Assembly (NCBI RefSeq): GCF_004006235.1
Contig: NZ_CP034753.1
Span: 3,720,001 to 3,784,000 of the forward strand
Source: Agromyces sp. LHK192
Lineage (GTDB): Bacteria; Actinomycetota; Actinomycetes; Actinomycetales; Microbacteriaceae
Direction: 5' to 3'
DNA: 64,000 nt
Of the stretch, positions 19,882-28,472 are shown piece after piece. The position numbers and the translations under genes are program-made. Within the stretch, counting starts at the first letter, position 1. The number at the start of each line of letters is the position of its first letter. The notes under the pieces are model-generated. The model was not told the origin of the DNA. It worked only from the letters and a program-made list of their open reading frames with translations, and did not search any database.

Positions 19882-21248
19882 CCCTGCGCCTGCTCCAGGA
19901 TGGTGTTCACCCGCGCCTCCGCGTCGTCGAGCAGCTGCTCGATGTCCGCGTTCGGGTCGGTGAGCACCGCTTGCACGATGGGGTCGAGTGCCGCGTAGAT
20001 CTCCTGCGAGGCGACGAGCGGTTCGGGCACGTACTCGAAGGCGGCCAGGGACGCCACGTACGGGTCGAAGTTCGCGACCTCGACGTTGACGTACTCGGCG
20101 ATGGCCTCCTGGATCTCGGCGTACTTCTCCTCGCTGAAGATCGGCAGCACGGGGACGCCGACGGGCAGGCCGTCCTCGGCGGAGACCTCGGCGTAGGCTG
20201 CGGCGACCTCGGGGTCGTAGTTCGGACGCAGCGCCCGGAAGTCCATCCACTTCACGGCGGCGTCGCGTTCCTCCGCGCTGGCCTTGGCGTTGACCATGAG
20301 CACGGTCGCCCCGGCGAGGGTGGCGTCGGCGCCGCCCTGCGGCATGGCGCCCGCCCCGTAGATCTCGGGGTCGCCGCCGGCGTTGATGAACTGCGGGTAG
20401 AGGTCCGGCGGCGCCGAGACCCACATGCCGACCTCGCCTGCGGCGAACGCCGCGACCATGTCCTCCTGCTTGCCGAGGACGTTGTCGCCCAGCGAGTCGT
20501 CGGTCCACCGGGTCTGCTTCCACCATTCGAGCACGTCGCGAGCGGCGTCGTCGTTGAACGACGCGGTGTATGCACCGTCGGTTCCCGGCTCGATCATGCT
20601 CCCGCCGTTGCTGTAGGTGTAGCCGGTGAGGTGCCATCCGCCGCTGTTGTTGGTCGAGATCTCGCCGAACCCGGTCTTGCCGGTCGCGTCGGAGATCTGC
20701 TTCGCGGCCTCGCGCACCTCGTCCCAGGTGGTAGGAGGCTGATCCGGGTCGAGTCCCGCCTCCTCGAAGAGCGCGCGGTTGTAGACGAGGCCGAAGGCGT
20801 AGCTCTTCTCCGGGAGCCCGTAGACCGCGTCGTCGCGTTCGAGGAATGCCATGACGCGCGGGTTCAGCTCCTCGAAGCTGTCGAGTTCGGATGCCTCGGC
20901 AGCGATGTCGGCGACCTGGCCTCGCTCGATGAGCGAGGGCGGTTCGGTCAGCGGGACGCGCAGAAGCGTGGGTGCGCTGCCGCCGGCGAGGCGTGCGGCG
21001 AAGGTCTTGGCGTCCCACGGGACATCGGATCCGACGACGCGGATGTCGGGGTTCAGCTCTTCGAACTCGGCGACCTGCTGCTGGAAGAGTTCCAGCGCTG
21101 CGGTGTTGGTCGCGGCCGGCATCCCCATCACGGTGATGACGACGACGCCGTCGTCCTCCTCACCGGCGGGTGCCGCGCATGCGGCGAGGCCTGCGACCAG
21201 GGCGATCGCTGCCGTCGCGCCGACGATGCGGCGCTGTCGTGTGTGCAT
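19878..21248 (-). CDS. Extracellular solute-binding lipoprotein (sugar, family 1)
   Basis: A 456-residue lipoprotein. The signal MHTRQRRIVGATAAIALVAG leads to a lipobox LAAC with the lipidated Cys near residue 24. The mature protein has the family-1 binding-protein layout (EELNPDIRVVGSDVPWD, YGLPEKSYAFGLVYNRALFEEAGL, then a Trp/Tyr-rich ligand cleft), so it captures a carbohydrate outside the membrane and delivers it to the two permeases. ATG 21248 has GAGGAG upstream; the frame extension to 21329 lacks support. It is the first gene of a six-gene overlapping operon. A -35/-10 pair TTGCAA (21367-21372) and AATGAT (21344-21349), spacing 17, is the likely promoter. Confidence 0.94.
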   Translation of the reverse strand: MHTRQRRIVGATAAIALVAGLAACAAPAGEEDDGVVVITVMGMPAATNTAALELFQQQVAEFEELNPDIRVVGSDVPWDAKTFAARLAGGSAPTLLRVPLTEPPSLIERGQVADIAAEASELDSFEELNPRVMAFLERDDAVYGLPEKSYAFGLVYNRALFEEAGLDPDQPPTTWDEVREAAKQISDATGKTGFGEISTNNSGGWHLTGYTYSNGGSMIEPGTDGAYTASFNDDAARDVLEWWKQTRWTDDSLGDNVLGKQEDMVAAFAAGEVGMWVSAPPDLYPQFINAGGDPEIYGAGAMPQGGADATLAGATVLMVNAKASAEERDAAVKWMDFRALRPNYDPEVAAAYAEVSAEDGLPVGVPVLPIFSEEKYAEIQEAIAEYVNVEVANFDPYVASLAAFEYVPEPLVASQEIYAALDPIVQAVLTDPNADIEQLLDDAEARVNTILEQAQG

Positions 21249-21343
21249 GTCCACTCCTCTTGGCGTGCTGCGGGTGCAGCTGGGTCGTTTGCGCCACGTC
21301 GTGGGAGGTTTCGGAGGGCGGTGCACCACGTCGTGACTCGATC

Positions 21344-21438
21344 ATCATTCAACTCAGCAATCAGTTTTGCAAGTCGTTCCGTGAATTTCTTTCTTTTAGT
21401 TTCAATAAGTTGAAGTTTGATCTTCGCTGTGATGCAAT
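21344..21438. promoter_or_regulatory. AT-rich divergent promoter region of the sugar-acid cluster
   Basis: This intergenic stretch is strikingly AT-rich against the GC-rich background. Minus strand: TTGCAA (21367-21372), 17 bases, AATGAT (21344-21349) for the binding-protein operon. Plus strand: TTGAAG (21410-21415), 17 bases, TGCAAT (21433-21438), ending 7 bases before the dehydrogenase ATG. An inverted repeat TTCAA-TAAG-TTGAA (21401-21414) overlaps the plus -35 and is a candidate operator for the DeoR-LacI-type regulator at 22685. Confidence 0.5.
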
Positions 21439-21445
21439 CGCTGCC

Positions 21446-22504
21446 ATGACGATCAGCCCAGTCGCCGCAACCCCGGCAGGCTCCCCAGGCATCGCCCGTC
21501 GGCCCCGCGGCCTCGTGGTCATGGGCTCGACGCACTTCGGCGACCTGTTCGACGCGAGCCGTCTCGCGCGCCTCCGCACGCTCGCCGACATCCGCGGACC
21601 GCTGCCCGGCGCCCGATTCGACGCCCCCGGCGCCGCCGCCGAGCTGGCAGCCGCCGAGATCCTCGTCACGGGATGGGGTTCGCCTCCGCTCACCGAGCAG
21701 GTGCTCGCGGCGGCACCGAACCTCCGCGCCGTCTTCTACGCGGGGGGCTCGGTGAAGCACCACGTCCACGCGTCCGGCTGGGAGCGCGGACTCATCGTCA
21801 CCTCCGCCGCGACCGCGAACGCGACACCGGTCGCCGAGTTCGCCCTCGCCACGATCCTCCTCGAGGGCAAGCGCACGCGACAGTACGTCGAGGGCTACCG
21901 CATCCATCGCGACGGCGACGACCGCTGGCGGCGCGCGATCGCCCCGACCGTCAACCTGGGCGGAACCGTCGGCATCGTCGGGCTCTCCCGGGTCGGACGG
22001 CGACTCGCCGAACTGCTGCGCCCCTTCGACTTCGAGGTGCTCGCGGCCGACCCGACGACGGACGCGCCGCAGGCGGCGGCCCTCGGCGTCGAGCTCGTAC
22101 CGCTCGACGACCTGCTGCGACGCTCGGACATCGTGAGCCTGCACGCGCCCGAACTCCCCGAGACTCGCGGGCTCATCGACCGGCGGAGGCTCGGCCTGCT
22201 GCGCGACGACGCCGTGCTCGTGAACACCGCACGTGGGGCGCTCGTCGACACGGACGCGCTCGTCGACGCGTGCCGCCACGGGCGGATCCGCGCCGTGCTC
22301 GACGTCACCGAGCCCGAGCCGCTGCCGGCGTCCTCGCCGCTGTACGACCTGCCCGCGGTGCAGCTGACCCCGCACATCGCCGGGGCCATGCACGGCGAGA
22401 CCCACCGGCTCGCGGACTCCACGCTGGACGACCTCGAGCGGTACGCCGCGGGCCTGCCGCTGCACTGGGCCGTCGATGCTGCCGGGTTGGACCTCCTGGC
22501 GTGA
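21446..22504 (+). CDS. D-2-hydroxyacid dehydrogenase family protein
   Basis: A 352-residue NAD(P)-dependent dehydrogenase. The nucleotide-binding motif is NLGGTVGIVGLSRVGRRLAE near residue 170. The catalytic Arg/Glu/His set is present in part: VNTARGALVD gives Arg and LTPHIAGAM gives His. ATANATPVAEFALATILLEGKR is the typical helix before the Rossmann domain. The Glu position reads DVTEPEPLPASSPLYDL. ATG 21446 is the first Met after the promoter region, and the candidate -10 ends 7 bases before it. It is divergent from the transporter operon and probably oxidises a hydroxyacid or reduces a ketoacid in that pathway. A 180-base gap separates it from the regulator. Confidence 0.9.
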   Translation: MTISPVAATPAGSPGIARRPRGLVVMGSTHFGDLFDASRLARLRTLADIRGPLPGARFDAPGAAAELAAAEILVTGWGSPPLTEQVLAAAPNLRAVFYAGGSVKHHVHASGWERGLIVTSAATANATPVAEFALATILLEGKRTRQYVEGYRIHRDGDDRWRRAIAPTVNLGGTVGIVGLSRVGRRLAELLRPFDFEVLAADPTTDAPQAAALGVELVPLDDLLRRSDIVSLHAPELPETRGLIDRRRLGLLRDDAVLVNTARGALVDTDALVDACRHGRIRAVLDVTEPEPLPASSPLYDLPAVQLTPHIAGAMHGETHRLADSTLDDLERYAAGLPLHWAVDAAGLDLLA

Positions 22505-22684
22505 GGCCGGCCCGAACCCGCCCCGCGCCGCGCGCACCGCGCTCGACCCAGCGCAACCGCACGAATCCGCACGAACCGCACGAGATCGGAACTCCGCGTG
22601 ATCGATAATGTGAACCATCTGGAGGCACCGGCAGCGGCGATCCCGCTCCCGGGACCGACGCCTCCCGCGCCGGAAGGACTCGCC

Positions 22685-23761
22685 ATGCTCGCCGCCGAAC
22701 GCCGTGCCCGCATCCTCGCACGTGCGCAGGAGGACGGCGCCGTGCAGATCGCCCGCCTGGTCGAGGAGCTCGGCGTCTCGCACGTCACCATCCGCCGCGA
22801 CCTCGACGCACTCGTGGACGAACGCGTGCTCGACAAGGTGCGCGGCGGTGCGATGCTCCGTCCCGGCGGCGAGGACGCCGGCTCCCAGCACCCGGCGCAA
22901 TTCGACGGAACGATCGGCGTCCTCGTCCCGACGTCGTACTACTACCGCCACGTCGCCTCGGGCGTGGCGGAGACGCTTCGGGCCCGCGGCGGTGAGATGC
23001 AGCTCGTCGTCTCGGAGTACGACGCGGACGCCGAGGCCCGCCTGCTGGACGAGCTCGTCCGCGACGCGGTCGCCGGGATCCTCTTCGCGCCCTCGATCCA
23101 GCTCGACGACGACGGCGCCGCACTCCGCCGGCGACTCGCCGAGCTCCCCGTGCCGGTCGTGCTCATCGAACGCCGCCTCCCGGGCGGTGGACTCGGCGGG
23201 TGCTCGTCGGTTCGGACCGCGCACGAACTCGGCGCGGCAGGGGCCGCCGAGCACCTCATCGGGCTCGGCCACCGCAGGCTCGCGATCGTCAGCCGCGGCC
23301 GCACGCAGAGCGCGGACTTCGTGCGGAGCGGCTGGCACGATGCCCTCCGCCGCGCCGGCCTCGACGACGATGCGCTGGTGCTCGGCGCGGACGAGCTCGG
23401 ACTCGGTCCGAGTTGGCCGGCCGGCGGGGTCGAAGCCGTGCTCGAGCGCATCCGCGAGCACGAGGCGACCGCGCTGTTCTGCCACGGCGACGAGAACTCG
23501 CTCCTCGCGCTCATGCAGCGCGCCCGCGGGCTCGGACTCTCCGTCCCCGACGACCTGTCGATCATCGCCTACGACGACGAGATCTCGGCGCTCGCGGATC
23601 CGCCGCTGTCCGCGGTCGCCCCGGACCGGGCCCGGGTCGGAGCGCTCGCGACCGGCATGCTGCTCGACCGGATCTCCGACGCATCCGACGCCCCGGTCGT
23701 GCACGCCCAGGTCGAGCCGCGGCTGAACATCCGCGCCTCCACCGCGCCGCCCCGCCGATGA
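22685..23761 (+). CDS. DeoR-type HTH plus LacI-type effector domain regulator
   Basis: A 358-residue hybrid regulator. The N-terminal DeoR winged helix (ERRARILARAQEDGAVQIAR, then VSHVTIRRDLDAL, residues about 4-57) is joined to a LacI/GalR periplasmic-binding-like domain (IGVLVPTSYYYRHVASGV, LIGLGHRRLAIVSRG, SIIAYDDEISALADPPLSAV). The start at 22685 is preferred over the upstream ATG at 22598 because GGAAGGA lies 8 bases before it and GATAAT near 22606, if a -10, would start transcription downstream of 22598. It overlaps the epimerase gene by 4 bases (ATGA). It likely senses a sugar or sugar phosphate and controls the divergent operons. Operator not proven. Confidence 0.88.
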   Translation: MLAAERRARILARAQEDGAVQIARLVEELGVSHVTIRRDLDALVDERVLDKVRGGAMLRPGGEDAGSQHPAQFDGTIGVLVPTSYYYRHVASGVAETLRARGGEMQLVVSEYDADAEARLLDELVRDAVAGILFAPSIQLDDDGAALRRRLAELPVPVVLIERRLPGGGLGGCSSVRTAHELGAAGAAEHLIGLGHRRLAIVSRGRTQSADFVRSGWHDALRRAGLDDDALVLGADELGLGPSWPAGGVEAVLERIREHEATALFCHGDENSLLALMQRARGLGLSVPDDLSIIAYDDEISALADPPLSAVAPDRARVGALATGMLLDRISDASDAPVVHAQVEPRLNIRASTAPPRR

Positions 23762-24633
23762 GCCTCGACCCGCGCCGCGTCCTCGTCACCGGTGCCGGAG
23801 GTCGGATCGGTCGAGCGGTGCTCGCGCTGCTCGCCGACCGGGGCATCGGCGCGACCGCGCTCATCAGGTCGGAGTCGGATCACGACGCCGTCTCGTCCCT
23901 CGGAGCCGACCGGGTCCGGGCGGGCGATGCCGGCGACCCCGCGACCGTCGACGCCGCGATCACCGACGCGGACGCGGTGATCCACCTCGCGGCCCGCCCG
24001 TCCCCGAACGAGGGGACGCACGTCGAGGTGTTCAGCGAGAACACCCGCGCGACGTACGTCGTGCTCGACGCCGCAGCGCGGCACGGGATCCGGCGCGCAT
24101 CGATCGCGAGCAGCTACGCGGTCGGCGGCCTGCCGTTCGCGACGAAGCCGCTCGCCGTCCCCTACGTGCCGCTCGATGCCGCCGCGGTGCTGCAGCCGAC
24201 GGACCCGTACGCCCTCGCGAAGCGCACCGACGAGCTGACCGCCGACATGTTCGCCCGCCGCGACGGGATGTCGGTCGTGGCGATCCGGCTGCCCTTCGTC
24301 GGTTCGGGCGACGACAAGCTCGCCGCACAGGCCGATCGGCTCGCCGAGGATCCGGCCGCGGGTGCCTCGGACCTGTGGAGCTACCTCGACACGCGCGACG
24401 CGGCGCGCGCCATGTTCGCCGGGCTGCACGCCGCCCTCCCCGGCGCCCACGTGGTGTACGTCGCCGCACCGGACGTGCTCAGCCCCCTCGACACGGACGC
24501 GCTGCTCGACGCCCATCACCCCGGCGTTCCGCGCCGGCACCGGTTCCCGGGGCGGCAGGTGCCGATCGACCTCGCACCCGCCGAGCGCCTGCTCGGCTTC
24601 CGCGCCGAGCACACCTGGTCGTGGGAGCGGTGA
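23758..24633 (+). CDS. NAD-dependent epimerase/dehydratase (extended SDR)
   Basis: A 291-residue extended short-chain dehydrogenase. GAGGRIGRAV near residue 12 is the nucleotide loop; AVIHLAARPSPNEG and SSYAVGG give the SDR core with catalytic Ser. The YxxxK motif is YALAKRTDE near residue 150. Family members epimerise or oxidise nucleotide sugars or uronates (uronate dehydrogenases share this size). It overlaps the regulator (ATGA) and the next gene (GTGA) by 4 bases each, so the three are one transcript. In this context a uronate- or aldonate-modifying role fits, but the substrate is not determinable. Confidence 0.9.
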   Translation: MSLDPRRVLVTGAGGRIGRAVLALLADRGIGATALIRSESDHDAVSSLGADRVRAGDAGDPATVDAAITDADAVIHLAARPSPNEGTHVEVFSENTRATYVVLDAAARHGIRRASIASSYAVGGLPFATKPLAVPYVPLDAAAVLQPTDPYALAKRTDELTADMFARRDGMSVVAIRLPFVGSGDDKLAAQADRLAEDPAAGASDLWSYLDTRDAARAMFAGLHAALPGAHVVYVAAPDVLSPLDTDALLDAHHPGVPRRHRFPGRQVPIDLAPAERLLGFRAEHTWSWER

Positions 24634-25517
24634 CGGAGGTCCTCCGCGTCTCCACGGGCCGGGTGGATCTGGGCTTCCTCCCCTCATTGGGCGGGCGGCT
24701 CTGGACCATTCGGGTCGACGGGACGGAGCTCCTGTGGCGCGACGAGGATGCCTGGCGACGCCCGGAGGGCGCGTGGATCAACGCGGGGGGCACGAAGGCC
24801 TGGCCGGCCCCGCAATCCCGCTGGGGCGGCCCGCCCGGCCCGATCGACGGGGCACCGTTCGCGGTCGAGCTGACCCGCCACGGCGGCGCCCAGCACCTCA
24901 CGCTCACGTCCGATCCGGATCCCGCCACCGGTCTCGAGGTGGAACGACGATTCGTCCTTCCCCCGGGAGACGGCACCCGGTTCCGGCAGCGCACCGTGTT
25001 CCGCAACCGCACCGACCACGCGATCGAGTGGTCGATCTGGGAGGTGTGCCAAGTACCCGCCGGCCCGGGGGACACGGTGTACGCGGCGACGTCGGGCGGC
25101 GCGCCCGTCGACCTCGGCGGCGGGCTGCCCGTGACGGCGAACGGCCCGCTGCGACACGTCCCGCTGCACAAACGGACGGGCAAAGTCGGGTTCCCGGACG
25201 CCACCGGGCTCGCCGGGTTCCGCCGCGCCGACGGGTCCGGATTCGACTGGCGATTCGATCCCCAACCCGGCTCGCCGCATCCCGATTCCGACAGCCGGGT
25301 CGCCGTCTACACGAGGGCGGCGACCGACGACGACGCGGCCGCGTACGCGGAACTCGAAGCCATGACCGCGATCACAGTCATCCCCCCGGGCGGGCGGATC
25401 GTCCAGCGCCTGGACTGGTCGATCGTGCCCCGGCCGCGTGAGCCAGGATCCACGAGTGCATCGCGATCGCCGCGGCGGCGCTCGCGTTCAGCGACCGGGT
25501 CGAGCCGAACTGCGTGA
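24630..25517 (+). CDS. Mutarotase-like (DUF4380-type) protein
   Basis: A 295-residue protein rich in beta-strand sequence. Phrases such as LPSLGGRLWTIRVDGTELLW, GGTKAWPAPQSRWGGPPGP and VERRFVLPPGDGTRFRQRTV resemble DUF4380 proteins of the galactose-mutarotase-like fold, so carbohydrate binding is likely. Start GTG 24630 overlaps the epimerase stop (GTGA). The last 47 codons lie antisense to the end of the convergent SpoU methyltransferase gene (25378-25517). The terminal residues (SRSPRRRSRSATGSSRTA) look like shadow sequence of that gene, suggesting the ancestral stop was lost and the protein now reads on. Domain family moderately sure; function unknown. Confidence 0.72.
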   Translation: MTEVLRVSTGRVDLGFLPSLGGRLWTIRVDGTELLWRDEDAWRRPEGAWINAGGTKAWPAPQSRWGGPPGPIDGAPFAVELTRHGGAQHLTLTSDPDPATGLEVERRFVLPPGDGTRFRQRTVFRNRTDHAIEWSIWEVCQVPAGPGDTVYAATSGGAPVDLGGGLPVTANGPLRHVPLHKRTGKVGFPDATGLAGFRRADGSGFDWRFDPQPGSPHPDSDSRVAVYTRAATDDDAAAYAELEAMTAITVIPPGGRIVQRLDWSIVPRPREPGSTSASRSPRRRSRSATGSSRTA

Positions 25518-26064
25518 TCTCCACGACGATGTCGGCCGCGGTTTGCGCCTCCGGGGAGAGCCCCGGCCCCTCCTGTCCGAACAGCAGGACGCAGCGCGCC
25601 GGCCACACGAACGATTCGATCGGCACGGCGCCCTCGACGTTGTCGACCGCGATGATCGGCACGGATTCCCCGTGCGCCCACTCGACGAACGCCGCGACGT
25701 CCTCGTGGTGCGCGAGGTGCTGGTAGCGGTCGGTGACCATGGCGCCGCGCTTGTTCCAGCGCCTCCGGCCGATGATGTGCACGGTGTCGGCGGCGAACGC
25801 GTTGGCGGTGCGCACGATGGAGCCGATGTTCATGTCGTGCTGCCAGTTCTCGATCGCGACGTGGAACGGATGCCGCGTGCGGTCGAGGTCGGCCACGATG
25901 TCCTCGAGCCGCCAGTACCTGTATCGGTCGACGACGTTGCGCGAGTCGCCGTGCTCGAGCAGGTCGGGGTCGTAGTGCGGGTCGGCGGGCCACGCCTCGC
26001 GGCCGCCGGGCCAGGGGCCGACCCCGTGCGTGGGCAGCTGCGGCTCGTCGTGCTCGGGTTCCAC
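25378..26064 (-). CDS. SpoU/TrmH-family RNA 2'-O-methyltransferase
   Basis: A 228-residue SPOUT methyltransferase. The three SpoU motifs are clear: NIGSIVRTANAF near residue 77, LLFGQEGPGLS near 158, and RSLNASAAAAIAMHSW near 190, which builds the trefoil-knot SAM site. The N-terminal 70 residues (with RYRYWRLEDIVADLDRTRHP) are typical of the actinobacterial subgroup. It would methylate a ribose in tRNA or rRNA; the target is not inferable. Start GTG 26064 is preceded by TACGCT (minus-strand 26072-26077) at 7 bases, giving a leaderless mRNA. The last 46 codons overlap the convergent mutarotase-like gene by 140 bases. Confidence 0.92.
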   Translation of the reverse strand: MEPEHDEPQLPTHGVGPWPGGREAWPADPHYDPDLLEHGDSRNVVDRYRYWRLEDIVADLDRTRHPFHVAIENWQHDMNIGSIVRTANAFAADTVHIIGRRRWNKRGAMVTDRYQHLAHHEDVAAFVEWAHGESVPIIAVDNVEGAVPIESFVWPARCVLLFGQEGPGLSPEAQTAADIVVEITQFGSTRSLNASAAAAIAMHSWILAHAAGARSTSPGAGRSARPGG

Positions 26065-26107
26065 GGCCTCAAGCGTAGGCGGAACCCCGCCCGGTATCCT
26101 GAGCCCG

Positions 26108-26779
26108 ATGCCGAGAGCCGAGAACCCCGCGATCGAGGACTACCTGAAGACGGTGTACGCGCACACCGAGTGGCAGGTCGACCCGATCACGCCGTCGGTG
26201 CTCGCGGCGAAGCTCGGCGTCGCGCCGTCGAGCGTGACCGAGATGGTCAAGAAGCTCGCCGCGCAGGGGCTCGTCACGCACGCGCCGTACCGGGCGATCC
26301 GGCTGACCGACGTGGGCCGAGACCGCGCGCTGGCCGTCGTGCGCCGTCACCGCCTCATCGAGACGTGGCTCGTCCAGGAGTTCGGCTACGGCTGGGACGA
26401 GGTGCACGACGAGGCCGAGGTGCTCGAGCACGCCATCAGCGACCGGCTGCTCGAGGCGATCGACGAACGCCTCGGCCGCCCTCGACGCGACCCGCACGGC
26501 GATGCGATCCCCTCGGCCGACGGCACGCTCCCGTCCGAGCCGTTCGTACTGCTCGCCGATGCCCGCATCGGCCATGTCGGCAGCGTCATCCGGATCTCCG
26601 ATCGCGACCCCGCCACGCTCCGCCTGCTCGACGAGGCCGGCATCCGACCCGGATGCGAACTGCGCGTGACGGATGCCGCTCCGGATGCGACCTCCGTCGC
26701 ACTCGTGTCCGGCGGAGACGCGCACCCCGGCGTCGCCCTGACGCCTTCGGCAGCCGAGTCGATCTGGCTCACCGCCTGA
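26108..26779 (+). CDS. DtxR/MntR-family metal-dependent regulator
   Basis: A 223-residue metal-sensing repressor. The winged helix includes SVLAAKLGVAPSSVTEMVKK (residues about 29-48). The dimerisation/metal domain holds the ligands in WDEVHDEAEVLEHAISDRL (residues about 97-115), as in IdeR/DtxR and MntR. A C-terminal SH3/FeoA-like segment follows (HVGSVIRISDRDPATLRLLDEAGIR-P). It would bind Fe(II) or Mn(II) and repress uptake genes; no such target is adjacent. ATG 26108 follows TATCCT (26095-26100) by 7 bases, a leaderless arrangement, back to back with the similarly leaderless methyltransferase gene. Confidence 0.92.
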   Translation: MPRAENPAIEDYLKTVYAHTEWQVDPITPSVLAAKLGVAPSSVTEMVKKLAAQGLVTHAPYRAIRLTDVGRDRALAVVRRHRLIETWLVQEFGYGWDEVHDEAEVLEHAISDRLLEAIDERLGRPRRDPHGDAIPSADGTLPSEPFVLLADARIGHVGSVIRISDRDPATLRLLDEAGIRPGCELRVTDAAPDATSVALVSGGDAHPGVALTPSAAESIWLTA

Positions 26780-26825
26780 CAGGTTGACCCTGCCGTTTCC
26801 GGCGATCGTCGTGCAGCATGGGGTG

Positions 26826-28472
26826 ATGGGTACGGTCGACCCCCGCATCGCGCCACCGCTCACGGACGACCAGTGGGAGCGGTTGCGCTCCTACGGCGTC
26901 CCGCAGGACACCGTCGAAGGCGATGTCCTCTTCCACGCCGGCGACCGCTGGGTCGACCTGGTGCTCGTCGAGACGGGTGTCGTCGACATCGTGCGCGACC
27001 GCCTGAAGTGGATCGAGGAGACGCGGATCGCGAGCCTCGGCCCACGCACGTTCGTGGGCGAGCTCGGGTTGCTCAACGGCCAGCGCTCGTTCCTGACCGC
27101 GCGGGTCGTCGAGGCAGGCCGGGTGCACCGCATCGACCACGCGGCGCTCCAGCGGCTGATGGCGGAGGACGACGAACTGTGCGACCTCATGCTGCGCACG
27201 CTCTGGGCCAGGCGCGAGGAGCTGCGGCGTGGGCCGGCGGCCTGGACGCTCAAGATCATCGGGTCGGCGCATTCGCGCGAGGTCACCGCGCTTCGGCGGT
27301 ACGCCGACCGGCTCGACCTCGTCTACAGCTTCTTCGACGCCGACGAACCGGCGAACCGCGAGGCGATCGCGAGCCACGGCTTCCCCGACGACGCCTTCCC
27401 GGTGGCGATCGTGCAGGGCAAGGACCTGCTGCGGGCGACCCCGGGACTGCTCGCCGAGGCACTCGGCCTCGCGTACGCCGCCGAGGACGATGCCGCCGTC
27501 GACCTCGCCGTCGTCGGTGCCGGGCCGGCGGGTCTCGCCGCGGCGATCTACGGCGCATCCGAGGGCCTTCGCACGGTCCTGCTCGACGGCGTCGCACCCG
27601 GCGGCCAGTCGTCGGCGACGAGTCGCATCGAGAACTACCTGGGGTTCCCCTTCGGCGTCTCGGGCGACGACCTCACGGCGCAGGCCTCGCTGCAGGCGTT
27701 CAAGTTCGGCGTCCGCATCATCGCCCCGTGCGAGGCGATCCGACTCGAGCCCGCCGCCGACGGGCTCCGGATCACGCTCGCAGACGGGGCCGTCGTCCTC
27801 GCGCGTGCCGCCGTGGTCACCACCGGGGTGTCGTACCGGTCGCTTCCCATCGATCGGTGGGCGGAGTTCGAGGGTGCCGGCATCCACTACGCGGCATCGG
27901 CGCTCGAGATCCGCCAGGTCGCCGGGTCCGAGGTCGTCGTCGTCGGCGGCGCGAACTCGGCCGGCCAGGCTGCGCTGGCCCTGGCCGCGAGCGGATGCCG
28001 CGTCCGGCTGGTCGTTCGCGCCCCGGAACTCGGCGCCCAGATGTCGAGTTACCTCGTCGAGCGGCTGCTCGACGACGCCCGGATCGATGTGCTCACGGGC
28101 ACCCAGGTGGTCGGCCTCGAGGGTGGCGGTGACCTCGAACGCGTCCGGCTCGCGGGCGGGCACGAGGGCGAGGTCGACTGCCGCGGACTGTTCTGCTTCA
28201 TCGGCGCCGAGCCCGCGACGGACTGGCTGGTCGGGGTCGAGCGCGACGAACGGGGGTTCATCCGCACCGGGGCCGACGTCGTCGGGCTCGACGGCGCCTG
28301 GCGGGACCTCGGCCGGATGCCGCTGCCGTTCGAGACGTCGGTGCCCGCGGTCTTCGCGGCCGGAGACGTCCGCCGTGGATCGATGAAGCGCGTCGCGGCG
28401 GCGGTCGGCGAGGGCTCGAGTGCGGTGGCATCCGTGCACCGTGCGCTGGCCGCGATGGAGGTGTTCGCATGA
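26826..28472 (+). CDS. cNMP-binding domain fused to thioredoxin-reductase-like FAD oxidoreductase
   Basis: A 548-residue fusion. Residues about 15-120 form a cyclic-nucleotide-binding-type domain (LRSYGVPQDTVEGDVLFHAG, FVGELGLLNGQRSFLTARVV). Residues about 140-215 look like a thioredoxin/glutaredoxin fold without a CxxC. From about 225 comes a thioredoxin-reductase-like FAD/NADPH module (AVVGAGPAGLAAAIYGAS; second loop VVVVGGANSAGQAALALA; FAAGDVRRGSMKRVAAAVGE). The redox CxxC expected after GGQSSATSRIENYLGFP is absent, so it is not a classical thioredoxin reductase. ATG 26826 is chosen because homology starts there; an earlier ATG at 26784 is possible. It overlaps the UBP zinc-finger gene by 4 bases (ATGA). 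Confidence 0.87.
   Translation: MGTVDPRIAPPLTDDQWERLRSYGVPQDTVEGDVLFHAGDRWVDLVLVETGVVDIVRDRLKWIEETRIASLGPRTFVGELGLLNGQRSFLTARVVEAGRVHRIDHAALQRLMAEDDELCDLMLRTLWARREELRRGPAAWTLKIIGSAHSREVTALRRYADRLDLVYSFFDADEPANREAIASHGFPDDAFPVAIVQGKDLLRATPGLLAEALGLAYAAEDDAAVDLAVVGAGPAGLAAAIYGASEGLRTVLLDGVAPGGQSSATSRIENYLGFPFGVSGDDLTAQASLQAFKFGVRIIAPCEAIRLEPAADGLRITLADGAVVLARAAVVTTGVSYRSLPIDRWAEFEGAGIHYAASALEIRQVAGSEVVVVGGANSAGQAALALAASGCRVRLVVRAPELGAQMSSYLVERLLDDARIDVLTGTQVVGLEGGGDLERVRLAGGHEGEVDCRGLFCFIGAEPATDWLVGVERDERGFIRTGADVVGLDGAWRDLGRMPLPFETSVPAVFAAGDVRRGSMKRVAAAVGEGSSAVASVHRALAAMEVFA

Noticed and set aside
22598..22684. Earlier ATG at 22598 for the DeoR-LacI regulator
   Set aside because: A GATAAT -10-like box lies just after it, the extra residues are low-complexity Pro/Ala, and a good ribosome site precedes the ATG at 22685.
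24375..24629. Upstream extension of the mutarotase-like gene
   Set aside because: It would overlap the epimerase coding sequence by 250 bases in another frame; GTG 24630 with GTGA overlap fits the operon style.
26780..26825. TTGACC at 26784-26789 as a -35 box for the cNMP/FAD oxidoreductase
   Set aside because: No TANNNT lies at 16-19 bases; the only nearby candidate is 24 bases away.
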